Notes: generated from the sequence alone by a model not told the origin. Positions 1-9,696 are shown, counted from the first letter of the stretch. The stretch is 64,000 nucleotides of DNA from Usitatibacter palustris (GCF_013003985.1 NZ_CP053073.1:3534001-3598000); one strand, 5' to 3'. A program made the numbers and translations.

Positions 1-3000
1 CGCCAGGATGCTGCCGACCGCGACCGCCACGTTGCGCCCGTTCTCCGAACAGGTACCGCGCACGAACAGCCCCGTGAACGTCGGCCCGACGATCGCCCCG
101 AACGTATCGATCGTCACCTGCGGGTTCACGGTGTCCTTCAGCGTCGAACCCTGCGTAGTCCCGGGATTGCCGTTGCTGTCGGTCTGGCTCACCGACACCT
201 GCACGTTGCCCTCGGCGAGCGACGCGAGGTTGAGGCTCGTCTTCGAATAGCCCGCCGTGACGCAGGGCGCGGTGCCGCTCACCACCGCCGTCGCCGTGAA
301 GCTGAACGACACGGGCCCGCCTCCGGTCTCGCAGGTACCCGCGAAGGCGTAGGCCGCCTTGTTGGCATTGTTGATCGCATCGAGCACGCCGATGGTGAGC
401 GCGGCCGACACCGTGTCCTTCGTCGTGCCGTCGGTCACGCTCTTCGTGTTGCCCGCGGCGTCGGTGAGGGTGGCCGTGAGGCTGACCGCGCCTTGCGGCA
501 GCGGCGAGACATCGACTCCGGTGGTCGTGAATGCGCTGCCCGTGCAGATACCGCTCGCGGCGACCGAGCCGATCTGCACGTTGACCGTGCGTCCCGCCTC
601 CGAACACGTTCCGCCGACGATGTACTCGCCCTGGTTGGCGATCGAGATCGGGGGCTTCGACGTGATCGCGAGCGTGGGCTCGAGGACATCGATGGTCCAT
701 GTGAAGGTGGCCGGTGTCGCGTCCGTGTTGCCGGCGGCATCGATCGCGCGAACGCGGAACGTGCGTGAACCCGCGGCGAGTCCAACGTAAGTCTTCGGCG
801 AAGTGCACGCGGCGAACGGGTCGGCATCGAGGTTGCACTCGAAGCTCGCAACCCCCGAGCCCGCGTCGGTGCCGCTGAACGTGAACGACGCGCCCGTGCC
901 GTTGGTGAGCGTGGGCGGCGTCGCGGTGATCGTCGTCTCCGGCGCCGTGAGGTCGATCGTCCACGTGTGGGACGCAGGCGAGGCGTCCGCGTTGGTGGCG
1001 TTGTCGATCGCGCGCACCTGGAACGTGTGCGACCCGGCGGCGAGGCCGGAGTAGGCCTGGGGCGACGTGCAAGCGGCGAACGCGCCGGCATCGAGCTTGC
1101 ACTGGAAGGACGCCACGCCCGATTCCGGATCCGTCCCGGTGAACGTGAAGCTGGGTGCCGCCGTGTTCGAGAACGCGGAGGGTGCCAGCGTGATCGTCGT
1201 GTCGGGCGGCGTCGTGTCGGTGACCTGGATGCTGAAGTTCTGCGTGGCGTCGGGCGGAAGGCCGTTGGTCGCGGTGACCGTGCCCGTGAAAGTGCCCCCG
1301 ACGGTCGGCGTGCCGGAGATCACGCCCGCAGCCGACAAGTTGAGTCCCGTCGGCAACGCTCCCGCGGTGACCGAGAACGTGGGCGCGGGGGCGCCGGTCG
1401 CGGTGTAGGTATGCGAATACGCGACGTTGGGCGGGGCGGTCGCGGGCGGCGCGCTGCTCGTGATCGCGGGCGCGACACCAACCGTGACGGCTGCGGACGT
1501 TGCCGAGGACTCACCCCAGTCCACCGAATTGCGGGCGTAGACGAAGCAGGTGTAGCTGGCGCCGTTCGTCAGGCCGGAGACGACGATCGGCGAAGCGCTG
1601 CCCGCGTTGCCCCCGTTGACGGGCCCATTGCACTCGGCGCCGTACTCGAGCACGGGCGCGTTGCCGTCATCGGCGGGCGGCGTGAACGCGACGCTGATCG
1701 AGCCCGAGGCGGGCGTGACCGTGCCGATCGTGGGCGCAAACGGAACGCGCGGGGCGATGCGCCGCACGCGATGGTTGTCGGTGTCCGCGACATAGAGCCG
1801 GCCATTCGCATCGCGCGTGATGAAGCTCGGCTGGTTCAACTGCGCGCCGGGTGAATCGCCGCCGTCGCCGGCAAAGCCCGGATTGCCGTTGCCGGCCATC
1901 GTCTTGATGGTGCCGTTGGGCAGGACCTTGCGGATGCGATGGTTGTTGCCGTCGCTGATGTAGAGCGCGCCGACGGTGTCGACCGCGATGCCCATCGGCA
2001 AATCGAGCTCGGCGGAGGTCGCCGGTCCGCCATCGCCCGAGAAGCCGGCCGAGCCGATACCCGCGACGGTGGAGATCGTGCCGCCCGGTGTCACCCTCCG
2101 GACGCGGTTACCCAGCGCCTCGACGATGAACATGTTGTCCGAGGCGTCGAACACGAAGGATGCGGGGAAGTCGAGCGTCGCGGCAGACGCAGGGCCGCCG
2201 TCGCCGGTGCTGCCCGGCGTGCCCGTGCCCGCCACCGTCGTGAGCACGCCCGCGGTCACCTGGACGATGCGATTGCCCGGCCCGTCGGCGATGAAGACGT
2301 CGCTGCCGTGCACGACGACCCACGACGGCCCCGTCAGCTGCGCGCTCGTGGCCGGCCCACCGTTGCCAGGGAAACTCGCGCCGCCGCCGGCGAAGTTGGT
2401 GATGATCCCGCTGGTGTCGATCTTCCTCACGCGGGCGTTGTTGGCGTCGGCGATGTAGCGATTGCCCGCCGCATCGACGGCCACACTCACCGGCGTATTC
2501 AGCGTGGCGGCGGTCGCAAGTCCTCCGTCGCCCGTGGAGCCTGGCGTGCCGTTGCCCGCGATGGTCGTCGTGACGCCATTGTCCGCAGTCGCAAGCCGCA
2601 CGCGATGGTTGGACGAATCCGCGAGGTACACGCTGCCATCGGTCATCGGCGTCGCGCCGGCCGGCGAGTTCAGGGCGATGCCTGACGGGCGTCCGCCCTC
2701 GCCGGCGAAGGATCCGCCGTTGGGCTGGAGCACGGCGCCACCCGCGTACGTGGTGATGATGCCGGTCCCTGCGGCGATGCGGCGGATCTTTCCCGAGTCG
2801 TGCATCGTGACGAACAGGTCGCCGGCGGCGTTGAAGACGATGCCGCGCGGGCCGGCGAGGCCCGCGCCGGTCGCGGCAAATCCGTCGCCGGAGTCGCTGG
2901 TTGCGCCCGTGCCCGCGACGGTCTGCACATTGCCGCCCACGATGCGACGCACGCGATAGTTGCCCGAATCGACGAAGTAGAGATTTCCGTCGGGGCCGAA

Positions 3001-3873
3001 CTTGAGGTCGGTGGGCGCGCTGATCTGGAACGACCCGCTGATCACGCCGTCGGCGGTAAAGCCGGCCACCGTGGTGCCCACGAGCGTCGTGATGATGCCG
3101 GTGGCCATGTTCACCTTGCGGATGCGATGCGACTCGGCGATGTAGAGGTCGCCCGCGGCGTCGATCGCGACCGCGAGCGGATGCTGGAGCTTCGCATCGA
3201 GCGCCGCGGCGCCGTCGCCGGTCGAACCTGCTTGCTGCGGAAGGCCCGCGATCCGATCGATCGTCGGCGGCGTCATGTAGTTGTGCCAGTTGCTGCGCCG
3301 GACGATGTGGTTGTTGGTATCGGCGATATAGACGTTGCCCACCGCATCGACCGCGAGGCCCTGCGGCGTGTCGAAATCCGCGAAGACGTTGAAGTTGTCG
3401 CAGCAGTAGCCCTGGAAGCTCGTACCCATCTCCGTGTACGGGACGGTCTCGGTGGCCGTCACCGTGTCGATGGCCACGATCCAGTGGTTGCCGGTATCGG
3501 CGAACACGAGCTCGTCCACCGCCGGATCGAAGTTGAACGGCGTGGGACGGAACACGATGCCGCTGGGGCTGGAAACCTTCTGCGTCGCGGCGTTGTACGA
3601 CACCAGGCGGCCCGGGAAGCCCGTTCCCATGACCGTCGAGATGACGCCCGAGGGCGTGATCTTCAGGACGCGGTTGCCTTCGCGATCGGTGACGTGGAGG
3701 TTGTCGAAGCGGTCGACCGCGAGGTGGCTCGGCCCGATCAGCAAGGCGTTGAGCGCGGGCGATTGCTCGCCCACGCCGCCGCCGGCATAGGTCGTGATCC
3801 GCTGGGCCGCGGCCGGCAGGGCCACGACGAGGAGCACGCTCGCAAGCGTGCGGAACAAATTGGACGTGCGCAT
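1..3873 (-). CDS. Secreted NHL-repeat/Ig-like modular protein, 3' end beyond window
   Basis: The reading frame is open from an ATG at 3873, behind a strong GGAGGTGG ribosome site, to the window edge, giving 1291 residues without a stop. Residues 1-23 form a signal peptide. Residues about 25-700 hold roughly eleven NHL-type beta-propeller blades of the form GDGGPAxxAxL...P.G.AVDaxGN.YIADxxNxRVRK. After these come a fibronectin-III-like domain (about 705-800), a putative Ig domain (about 801-881, with ISGTPT), two near-identical 85-residue modules beginning PxxTI and containing SGVASFxC, and further bacterial Ig-like modules. It is probably an exported surface or extracellular protein. NHL propellers usually bind proteins or carbohydrates, and no catalytic domain is visible in this part. 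A response regulator gene lies 84 bp upstream on the same strand. Confidence 0.85.
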   Translation of the reverse strand, partial: MRTSNLFRTLASVLLVVALPAAAQRITTYAGGGVGEQSPALNALLIGPSHLAVDRFDNLHVTDREGNRVLKITPSGVISTVMGTGFPGRLVSYNAATQKVSSPSGIVFRPTPFNFDPAVDELVFADTGNHWIVAIDTVTATETVPYTEMGTSFQGYCCDNFNVFADFDTPQGLAVDAVGNVYIADTNNHIVRRSNWHNYMTPPTIDRIAGLPQQAGSTGDGAAALDAKLQHPLAVAIDAAGDLYIAESHRIRKVNMATGIITTLVGTTVAGFTADGVISGSFQISAPTDLKFGPDGNLYFVDSGNYRVRRIVGGNVQTVAGTGATSDSGDGFAATGAGLAGPRGIVFNAAGDLFVTMHDSGKIRRIAAGTGIITTYAGGAVLQPNGGSFAGEGGRPSGIALNSPAGATPMTDGSVYLADSSNHRVRLATADNGVTTTIAGNGTPGSTGDGGLATAATLNTPVSVAVDAAGNRYIADANNARVRKIDTSGIITNFAGGGASFPGNGGPATSAQLTGPSWVVVHGSDVFIADGPGNRIVQVTAGVLTTVAGTGTPGSTGDGGPASAATLDFPASFVFDASDNMFIVEALGNRVRRVTPGGTISTVAGIGSAGFSGDGGPATSAELDLPMGIAVDTVGALYISDGNNHRIRKVLPNGTIKTMAGNGNPGFAGDGGDSPGAQLNQPSFITRDANGRLYVADTDNHRVRRIAPRVPFAPTIGTVTPASGSISVAFTPPADDGNAPVLEYGAECNGPVNGGNAGSASPIVVSGLTNGASYTCFVYARNSVDWGESSATSAAVTVGVAPAITSSAPPATAPPNVAYSHTYTATGAPAPTFSVTAGALPTGLNLSAAGVISGTPTVGGTFTGTVTATNGLPPDATQNFSIQVTDTTPPDTTITLAPSAFSNTAAPSFTFTGTDPESGVASFQCKLDAGAFAACTSPQAYSGLAAGSHTFQVRAIDNATNADASPASHTWTIDLTAPETTITATPPTLTNGTGASFTFSGTDAGSGVASFECNLDADPFAACTSPKTYVGLAAGSRTFRVRAIDAAGNTDATPATFTWTIDVLEPTLAITSKPPISIANQGEYIVGGTCSEAGRTVNVQIGSVAASGICTGSAFTTTGVDVSPLPQGAVSLTATLTDAAGNTKSVTDGTTKDTVSAALTIGVLDAINNANKAAYAFAGTCETGGGPVSFSFTATAVVSGTAPCVTAGYSKTSLNLASLAEGNVQVSVSQTDSNGNPGTTQGSTLKDTVNPQVTIDTFGAIVGPTFTGLFVRGTCSENGRNVAVAVGSILA

Positions 3874-3957
3874 CGAACCACCTCCGTGCCGCGAACCTGC
3901 GGCGGGGTAGCCCTTATCCCTGGTTCATCCGTGCTGCTGTGCTGCTTCTGCCTGGCG

Positions 3958-4611
3958 TTACTTGAGGAGGCCCAGGCGGCGCGCTTCGAGCGCGGCTTGT
4001 GTTCGATTCACCACGCCCAAGGCGCGGAAGACTGCGGTCACATGCGCCTTGACCGTCTTTTCCGAGAGGTCCAGGTCGCGAGCAATGAGTTTGTTGCTGA
4101 GGCCCTGCGCGAGCAGGCCCAGCACATCGATCTGGCGGCCGGTGAGGTTCTCCGGCGCGAGCTTCTCGCCGCTCTCGGCTTGCGCCTCGACGGCTTCGGG
4201 ATCCGGATCCTGCACGGCGTGCAGCAGCACGGGCGGGACGTAGATGCCGCCGCCCAGCACGAGGCGCAGCGCATCGATCAGCGTATTGGGGGGTGTGGAT
4301 TTCGGGATGTAGCCCAGGGCGCCGCAGGAAAGCGCGCGGCGCACTTCGGCAGCTTCCTCGTGCCCCGAGACGATCACCACGGGAACACCGGGTGCTTCCC
4401 GACCGAATCGCTCGACGGCCGTGAAGCCATCCATGCCCGGCATCGAGAGGTCGAGCAGCACGAGGTCCAGGTCGTCGCGCGCCTTGGCGACCGCGAGGCC
4501 CGCCTGCGCATCGCTCTCGGCGAGGACCTCGGTGTCTTCCGCCAGGTTCTGGAGGACTTGCTTCAGGCCCTCGCGGAACAGGGGATGGTCGTCGACGATC
4601 AGGACAGTCAT
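3958..4611 (-). CDS. NarL/FixJ-type response regulator (REC + LuxR HTH)
   Basis: This is a 217-residue DNA-binding response regulator. The receiver domain has the acidic pair D7-D8, phospho-acceptor D54 in LLDLSMPGMDG, and the conserved lysine in GYIPKS. The LuxR-type HTH occupies about residues 150-215 (LTGRQIDVLGLLAQG, NKLIA, KTVKAH). The ATG at 4611 was chosen because GGAAGG lies seven bases upstream; longer starts exist at 4647 and 4683. No histidine kinase is adjacent, so the cognate sensor is unknown. The NHL-protein gene follows 84 bp downstream in the same direction and could be co-transcribed or a target. Confidence 0.93.
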   Translation of the reverse strand: MTVLIVDDHPLFREGLKQVLQNLAEDTEVLAESDAQAGLAVAKARDDLDLVLLDLSMPGMDGFTAVERFGREAPGVPVVIVSGHEEAAEVRRALSCGALGYIPKSTPPNTLIDALRLVLGGGIYVPPVLLHAVQDPDPEAVEAQAESGEKLAPENLTGRQIDVLGLLAQGLSNKLIARDLDLSEKTVKAHVTAVFRALGVVNRTQAALEARRLGLLK

Positions 4612-4808
4612 GGACTTGCCTTCCGGCTTTCGTTTTTGGTTCGCCATCGTCGCGCGTGCGCCCCCTCGAAGACAACCTGTCATCGGTCCTACGACCTTGG
4701 TCCCGGCTTGCCCGAAGGCAAGCGCGACTTAGGCCCCATTTTACGTGCATAGCCCGCACCCCTATGATGAGGGCATTCCAGCGGCGGGATGAAGCGCGGG
4801 AACACCCG

Positions 4809-5363
4809 ATGACAAGAATCCTCGCATCCCTCGCCCTCCTTGCCGTTTCGGCATTCGCCGGGGACGCTCACGCGTTCTGCGTGTACAACGGATTGAAGGA
4901 CCGCGCCGTGTTTGCCACCGTCGTTGCGCCGACCAACGTTCCCAAGCCCGCCAAGCTCTACGGCGAGACCGTGGCGCCGGGCAAGGAATCCTGCTGCAAC
5001 CCCAAGAACACCGAATGCAACCCGGGCCGCGTGGGCGACCAGGCGCTGATCGCCTTCGAGGCACGCGTCGAAGCCAAGGCCCCGGTGCCCCCCGGCGTGC
5101 CGCCGCAGGTCGTCGCCTGCGGGCGCCCCGTGACCGACAAGAACGACAAGCGATTCCCCTCCGGCGTCGAGACACCGATCCCGGCGCGCTCGTACCTGCG
5201 CTTCGAGCACAATCCGGCGTTCATCCCCCAGCAAAAGTACGGTTGGGAGAACCCGCCGTACGTCCTGAAGGTGCTGGTCGGCCCGGAAAACCGCCTCGTG
5301 CAGACATTCCCCTGCCCTCCGAAGCAGGCCGACAAGCCGGGCCGCATCGATTTCCTCAAGTAG
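4809..5363 (+). CDS. Small secreted protein of unknown function
   Basis: The product has 184 residues with a clear N-terminal signal peptide ending near AGDAHA, which fixes the start at 4809 rather than farther upstream. The mature part has at least six cysteines, including a CC pair near residue 60, several PP motifs, and a basic, proline-rich C-terminus ending in RIDFLK. I recognise no family. The cysteines suggest a periplasmic or extracellular disulfide-bonded protein. A GNAT acetyltransferase gene begins 10 bp downstream, so the two may share a transcript, but no functional link is evident. Confidence 0.75.
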   Translation: MTRILASLALLAVSAFAGDAHAFCVYNGLKDRAVFATVVAPTNVPKPAKLYGETVAPGKESCCNPKNTECNPGRVGDQALIAFEARVEAKAPVPPGVPPQVVACGRPVTDKNDKRFPSGVETPIPARSYLRFEHNPAFIPQQKYGWENPPYVLKVLVGPENRLVQTFPCPPKQADKPGRIDFLK

Positions 5364-5373
5364 GACTCTCGCC

Positions 5374-5997
5374 ATGGCAATCTCGACGATGAAGATCGAA
5401 CCCGTCACGCTGGTGGGCAAGGCCATCCGACTCGAGCCGCTCACCGAAGCGCACACACCCGACCTCGAATACGCCTGCAAGGACCCGCCCGACGGCCGCC
5501 GCACGATCTGGCGCTACCTGCTCGATGCGCGCGTCTACAAGGACGTGGGCATGGGGGGCATGGTGAAGGAGCTCCTCGCGCGCCAGGCCGGCGGCACCGA
5601 CCTGCCCTTCGCGATCATCGATCTCAAGAGCGGCAACGCCGTGGGCACCACGCGCTACATGGAGATCCATACCGCGGACAAGGTGGTCGAGATCGGCACC
5701 TGGATCGGCCTCGGGTTCCAGCGCGAGGGCGCGAACCTCGAGAGCAAGTACCTCATGCTCAAGCACGCGTTCGCCACGCTCGGCGCCATGCGCGTGCAGT
5801 TCAAGATCGACACGCGCAACTTCGCCTCGATCGACGCGATCGAGCGCATCAAGGCCACGCGCGAGGGCATCGCCCGCAACCACATCCTGCTGCACGACGG
5901 AACGCCGCGCTCCTCGGCGATCTATTCGATCCTCGATACCGAGTGGCCCGCGGTCGAAGTCCACCTCGAGAACCTCATGGCCCGCGCAGGGTCGTGA
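5374..5997 (+). CDS. GNAT family N-acetyltransferase (RimJ/RimL type)
   Basis: The 207-residue protein has the fold pattern of the RimJ/RimL branch: an N-terminal strand with LEPLTEAH, a central VGTTRYM beta-strand, the IGTWIG strand, a Q/R-x-x-G-like loop (QREGAN) before the helix that cradles acetyl-CoA, and a late RVQFKIDTRNFASIDAIER segment typical of the family. It is likely a cytoplasmic acetyltransferase acting on an amino group of a protein or small molecule; the substrate cannot be read from sequence. Its TGA overlaps the GTG start of the next gene, so translation is probably coupled to the membrane sensor operon downstream. Confidence 0.85.
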   Translation: MAISTMKIEPVTLVGKAIRLEPLTEAHTPDLEYACKDPPDGRRTIWRYLLDARVYKDVGMGGMVKELLARQAGGTDLPFAIIDLKSGNAVGTTRYMEIHTADKVVEIGTWIGLGFQREGANLESKYLMLKHAFATLGAMRVQFKIDTRNFASIDAIERIKATREGIARNHILLHDGTPRSSAIYSILDTEWPAVEVHLENLMARAGS

Positions 5998-6734
5998 ACG
6001 AGACGTCCCGGAAGCTCCTCTGGTTGTCGTTGTGGGTGACGGCATTCGCCGTCGCGATGGCGTGCCTGCTGCTCGCCTTCAAGCACCGCGCCGCCCTCGA
6101 TGGCGTGCAGCGCGACCGCCTGCAGCTCATCGCGCGCGGCCTCGAGGAAATCGTCGAGCGCAACCTCGCTTTCGGCCTGGCCTTCGCCGAGATCACGACG
6201 CTGCCCGACGTGATCGATTCGCAGAAGAGCACCGATGACCTCGTGGCCGCGATCGAGATCACCGACCCGGCCGGAAAGATCGTCTACGCCACGGAGCGCA
6301 AGCGCGTCGGATACTCGATGGAGGCGGCCTGGACCAATGCGATGGGCCGTGTGGGCAAGGCGCAATCCTGGCACGCGTGGAGCGAGGGCGAGGCCGCGGT
6401 GGGCTCGGTGATCCGCAATTCCTTCGGCCTCGCGATCGGCCACGTCATCGTGCGCTACCGCACCGAGGCGCTCGCGAATGCGAACCTCGCCTTCGCCAGG
6501 AAGCTCGCCCTCTGGGGCGCGGCCATCACGGTCGCGTTCACGCTGCTGCTCTTCGCACTGCTCTCGTGGGTGCAGGCCGCGCTCGAGCTGCGCGTGGCCC
6601 GCCTTCGCTCGATATTCGAGGGCTACGCCGCGACGCCGCCCCGTCCGGGAACTTTCGGCGCGGAGGTGGCCGACGCCCGTGAATCGATCGCCGAGGCAAA
6701 CAAGGCGCTCGACGCGCTCGAGGCCGCGCGGTGA
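5994..6734 (+). CDS. Two-helix membrane sensor-like protein without output domain
   Basis: The frame starts at GTG 5994, overlapping the previous stop, and encodes 246 residues. A transmembrane helix at about 8-28 precedes a periplasmic segment of about 140 residues, then a second helix (about 171-194) and a short helical tail with a coiled-coil look. This is the layout of the sensory half of a histidine kinase or chemoreceptor (Cache/CHASE plus HAMP-like linker), but the protein ends before any kinase, cyclase or receiver domain. Its stop overlaps the GTG of the sensor-MFS gene. It probably senses a periplasmic ligand together with the next two products; no family name is assigned. Confidence 0.75.
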   Translation: MNETSRKLLWLSLWVTAFAVAMACLLLAFKHRAALDGVQRDRLQLIARGLEEIVERNLAFGLAFAEITTLPDVIDSQKSTDDLVAAIEITDPAGKIVYATERKRVGYSMEAAWTNAMGRVGKAQSWHAWSEGEAAVGSVIRNSFGLAIGHVIVRYRTEALANANLAFARKLALWGAAITVAFTLLLFALLSWVQAALELRVARLRSIFEGYAATPPRPGTFGAEVADARESIAEANKALDALEAAR

Positions 6735-8707
6735 CCCATCACTCGCCCTTCCGGCGCGCCTCGCTCTACGCCTTCGGCGCGATCGCGCTGGTGCTCGGCA
6801 CTGCGATCGTCGCCTGCACGGCGATCGCCTACGGCGCCTTCGAGCGCGAGCTGCGGCCCGAGGCGATGCGCAAGGCCGAGACAGTGGGCCGCGGCATCGA
6901 CGCGCTCGTCGCGAAGACCGTGCGCTGGCAGGTTCCGCTCGCGAAGCTGCCGGGTCTCGACGCGCTCTTCGAAGGCATCCAGAAGGACCACCCCGAGATC
7001 TCGTGGGTCGCGATCAAGTCCGAGGGCAAGATCATCGTCTCGCGCGGCGACGCCAGCGTCGCGAAGAACAGCGACAACATGGTGCAGCTGCCGCTCATCA
7101 CCGCCGACGAGCCCGCCACGCTCGAGATCGGCGTCGATCCGGCCTGGGTCGCGCGCATCTTCCGCGAGATGCTGCTCGACATGGCGGTGATCCTCGTCGT
7201 GGCGCTGGTGATTTCGCTCGAGCTCGCGCTTTACCTCGCGGGCGGCGGCGTGCTGCGCAGCCTCGCCGTGCTCGCGCACTCGGTGCGCAGCGCCGGGGCG
7301 GGCAATTTCGCGATCGTGCGAACCGCGAGAGCCGACGGCGAAGTGCACGCGATGCTCGCCTCCCTCGCTCGCGCCGTCGATACGCTGCAGCAGCGCTGCC
7401 TCACGATTGGCGCGGCGAAGCTCGCGGAGGCCGGCACGAAGTTCCACTGGCCCACGCAGCCCGTGCCGTCGGTGGGCCGCGTGAACACCTCCAACATCCT
7501 GGGCGCGATGCGCGCGCCGTTCTTCCTCTCGCTGTTCGCCGACGACCTGCAGCGCTCGTTCCTGCCGCTCTTTGCCGGAACGATGTCGACGGGCCCCTTC
7601 GACGTGTCGGTGAACCTCGTCGTCGGTTTGCCGATCACGATCTTCATGCTGGTGGTGGCACTCTCCCAGCCGGTGCTCGGTTCGTGGACGGAGCGCATCG
7701 GTCGGCGGCGCGCGTTCCTCGCGGGTGCGGCGCTGGGCATGATCTCGCACCTGCTGTGCGCGCAAGCGACCACACTCGTGGAGCTGCTCGTCTTCCGTGG
7801 CGCGGCGGGGCTCGGCTGGGCCGTGACGTTCGTCGCCGCGCAGGGCTACGTGATCGACAACACCGATCGCGAGACGCGCACGCGCGGGCTCGCGGTGTTC
7901 GTGGGCATCATCATGACGGCCTCGATCTGCGGCCCGTCGATCGGCGGCATCCTCGCCGACGGCCTCGGGCCGCGCTGGACCTTCGTGATCGGCGGCGTGC
8001 TGGGGCTCTTCGCCACGCTGCTCGCGTGGCGCGACCTGCCCGATGCACGCCAGGCCGCGAAGCTCGTGGCACCCCCGCGCATGCGCGACTACGCCGCCGC
8101 TTTGGCCAATCCGCGCTTCGCCATCCTGCTCGCCTTCGCGGCCATTCCCGCCAAGGTGATCCTCATCGGCTACGTCTTCTACCTGTTGCCGCTCTTCGTC
8201 GCCGACGCGGGCTACAGCGCCGCGATGTCGGGCCGGATCATCATGCTGTACTCGGTGATGATGGTGCTGCTGATCCCGGTGACGACGGAGCTCCTCGAGC
8301 GCATCCAGCAATCGCGCGGCGTCCGGCCGCAGGCGGCGTTCGTCGCGGGCGGCCTCGCGCTCTCGGGTCTTGCAGGACTCCTGATGCTCCTGCCGCTGGG
8401 CATGGCCGGTGCCGTCGCGCTCACCGTGCTGCTGGGCATCGCGCAGGCGTTCTCGATCGCGCCGCAATCGTCGATGGTCGGCGACGTGAGCGCCGCCCAC
8501 AAGCACCTCGTCAGTGAAAGCACGATCTACGGCGTGTACCGGCTGGTGGAGCGCCTGGGCAACGCCGCCGGGCCGCTCATCGCGGCATTCCTCCTGCAGG
8601 TGTCGGGGTTCGAGACCGCTTTCGCATCGATCGGCCTCGCGGTGCTCATCTGTTCGGCGATGTTCTACGTCTCGTTCCGCGGCAGCATGCGGGCGGCGGC
8701 GCCATGA
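6731..8707 (+). CDS. Sensor-HAMP-MFS fusion transporter
   Basis: This 658-residue protein starts at GTG 6731, with a 4-bp overlap with the upstream gene. Residues 12-34 and 150-172 are transmembrane helices bracketing a periplasmic domain, followed by a HAMP-like stretch (about 172-245). From about 260 to 653 there are twelve predicted helices of the major facilitator superfamily, with the loop 2-3 signature GSWTERIGRRRAF and a typical central loop. A sensory module fused to a secondary transporter suggests either ligand-gated transport or a transporter reused as a sensor. The arrangement resembles the preceding gene's layout in its N-terminal half. The substrate is unknown. Confidence 0.85.
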   Translation: MTHHSPFRRASLYAFGAIALVLGTAIVACTAIAYGAFERELRPEAMRKAETVGRGIDALVAKTVRWQVPLAKLPGLDALFEGIQKDHPEISWVAIKSEGKIIVSRGDASVAKNSDNMVQLPLITADEPATLEIGVDPAWVARIFREMLLDMAVILVVALVISLELALYLAGGGVLRSLAVLAHSVRSAGAGNFAIVRTARADGEVHAMLASLARAVDTLQQRCLTIGAAKLAEAGTKFHWPTQPVPSVGRVNTSNILGAMRAPFFLSLFADDLQRSFLPLFAGTMSTGPFDVSVNLVVGLPITIFMLVVALSQPVLGSWTERIGRRRAFLAGAALGMISHLLCAQATTLVELLVFRGAAGLGWAVTFVAAQGYVIDNTDRETRTRGLAVFVGIIMTASICGPSIGGILADGLGPRWTFVIGGVLGLFATLLAWRDLPDARQAAKLVAPPRMRDYAAALANPRFAILLAFAAIPAKVILIGYVFYLLPLFVADAGYSAAMSGRIIMLYSVMMVLLIPVTTELLERIQQSRGVRPQAAFVAGGLALSGLAGLLMLLPLGMAGAVALTVLLGIAQAFSIAPQSSMVGDVSAAHKHLVSESTIYGVYRLVERLGNAAGPLIAAFLLQVSGFETAFASIGLAVLICSAMFYVSFRGSMRAAAP

Positions 8708-9696
8708 CGACGCGGCGCCAGGCGCTCGCACTCCTTGCTGCTGCTGCGGCCGCTCCGCTCGCGTCGCGCGCGGCCGAGAAGTACCGGCTCTACATGGTCA
8801 CGTGGCGCGGCATGACGGACGTGGAGAAGGGCTTCAAGGAATACATCGCGCGCCACAACATTCCCGTCGAGTACATCTGGCGCGATGCGAACCAGGATCG
8901 CGCGAAGCTCACGGAGTTCTCGAAGGAGATCGCGGCGACCAAGCCCGACCTCATCTACACCTGGGGAACGTCGGCGACGCTGGGCATCACGGGCCCGGCC
9001 GACGCGCCCAACGCGTCGCTGGGCAGCATCCCGGTCGTGTTCGCGCTGGTTGCGCATCCGACGGGCGCGAAGATCGTCACGGCGCTCGACAAGCCGGGCC
9101 GCGACGTGACGGGCGTCTACCACGTCGCCACGGTTGCGGCGCAGCTCGAGGCGATGCGTGCGTACCGGCCCTTCACGAAGCTCGGCACGCTCTACAACCC
9201 GGCCGAGCTCAACTCGGTGGCGACAATCAACGACCTGCGCGCCGAAGCTCAGCGGCGCGGCGTGACGCTCCTCGAGGAAAAGTTTGCGCTCGGCCCCGAT
9301 TCACGCCCGCTCGCCGATGGCATCGAGGAGCGCGTCACGCGGCTGAAGGCCGCGGGCGCGCAGTGGCTCTACCTCGGCCCCGACTCCTATCTCTTCACGC
9401 AGATCGAGCGCGTTGCGGCCGCGGCGAACAAGGAGAAGCTGCTCACCTTCGCCACGACCGAGTCAGCCCTCGAGGGCGAATCGAAGGTGCTCGCGGGCCT
9501 CGTCTCGCGCTTCTACTCGATCGGCGAGTTCGCGGCGTTCAAGGCCGAGCAGATCCTGGTCGGCAAGAAGAAGGCGCACGACATCCCGATCGAGACGCTC
9601 ACGCGCTTCCAGTTCGTCGTGCGGATGGGGGTTGCGAAGGCGATCGACGCATTGCCGCCGATCACCCTCTTCCACTACGCGGAGTTCCGCGAGTAG
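8704..9696 (+). CDS. ABC transporter substrate-binding protein (ABC_sub_bind/DUF534 family)
   Basis: The product has 330 residues. The N-terminus is MTTRRQALALL followed by a long alanine-rich hydrophobic stretch, which looks like a Tat-type signal ending near SRAA. The mature part shows the two-lobed periplasmic-binding fold of the DUF534/ABC_sub_bind family, including the TKPDLIYTWGT and IPVVFALVAHPTGA segments. It overlaps the sensor-MFS gene by 4 bp (ATGA), so the three genes are translationally coupled. No ABC permease or ATPase lies nearby, so this binding protein more likely presents ligand to the upstream sensor proteins than to an ABC importer. Confidence 0.88.
   Translation: MTTRRQALALLAAAAAAPLASRAAEKYRLYMVTWRGMTDVEKGFKEYIARHNIPVEYIWRDANQDRAKLTEFSKEIAATKPDLIYTWGTSATLGITGPADAPNASLGSIPVVFALVAHPTGAKIVTALDKPGRDVTGVYHVATVAAQLEAMRAYRPFTKLGTLYNPAELNSVATINDLRAEAQRRGVTLLEEKFALGPDSRPLADGIEERVTRLKAAGAQWLYLGPDSYLFTQIERVAAAANKEKLLTFATTESALEGESKVLAGLVSRFYSIGEFAAFKAEQILVGKKKAHDIPIETLTRFQFVVRMGVAKAIDALPPITLFHYAEFRE

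Noticed and set aside
2800..4752. 650-codon plus-strand frame over the NHL protein and response regulator
   Set aside because: It is a shadow of two well-supported minus-strand genes.
6623..8731. 702-codon open frame antisense to the sensor-MFS gene
   Set aside because: Low-complexity Arg/His/Glu-rich translation caused by high third-position GC; the sense strand has a clear MFS protein.
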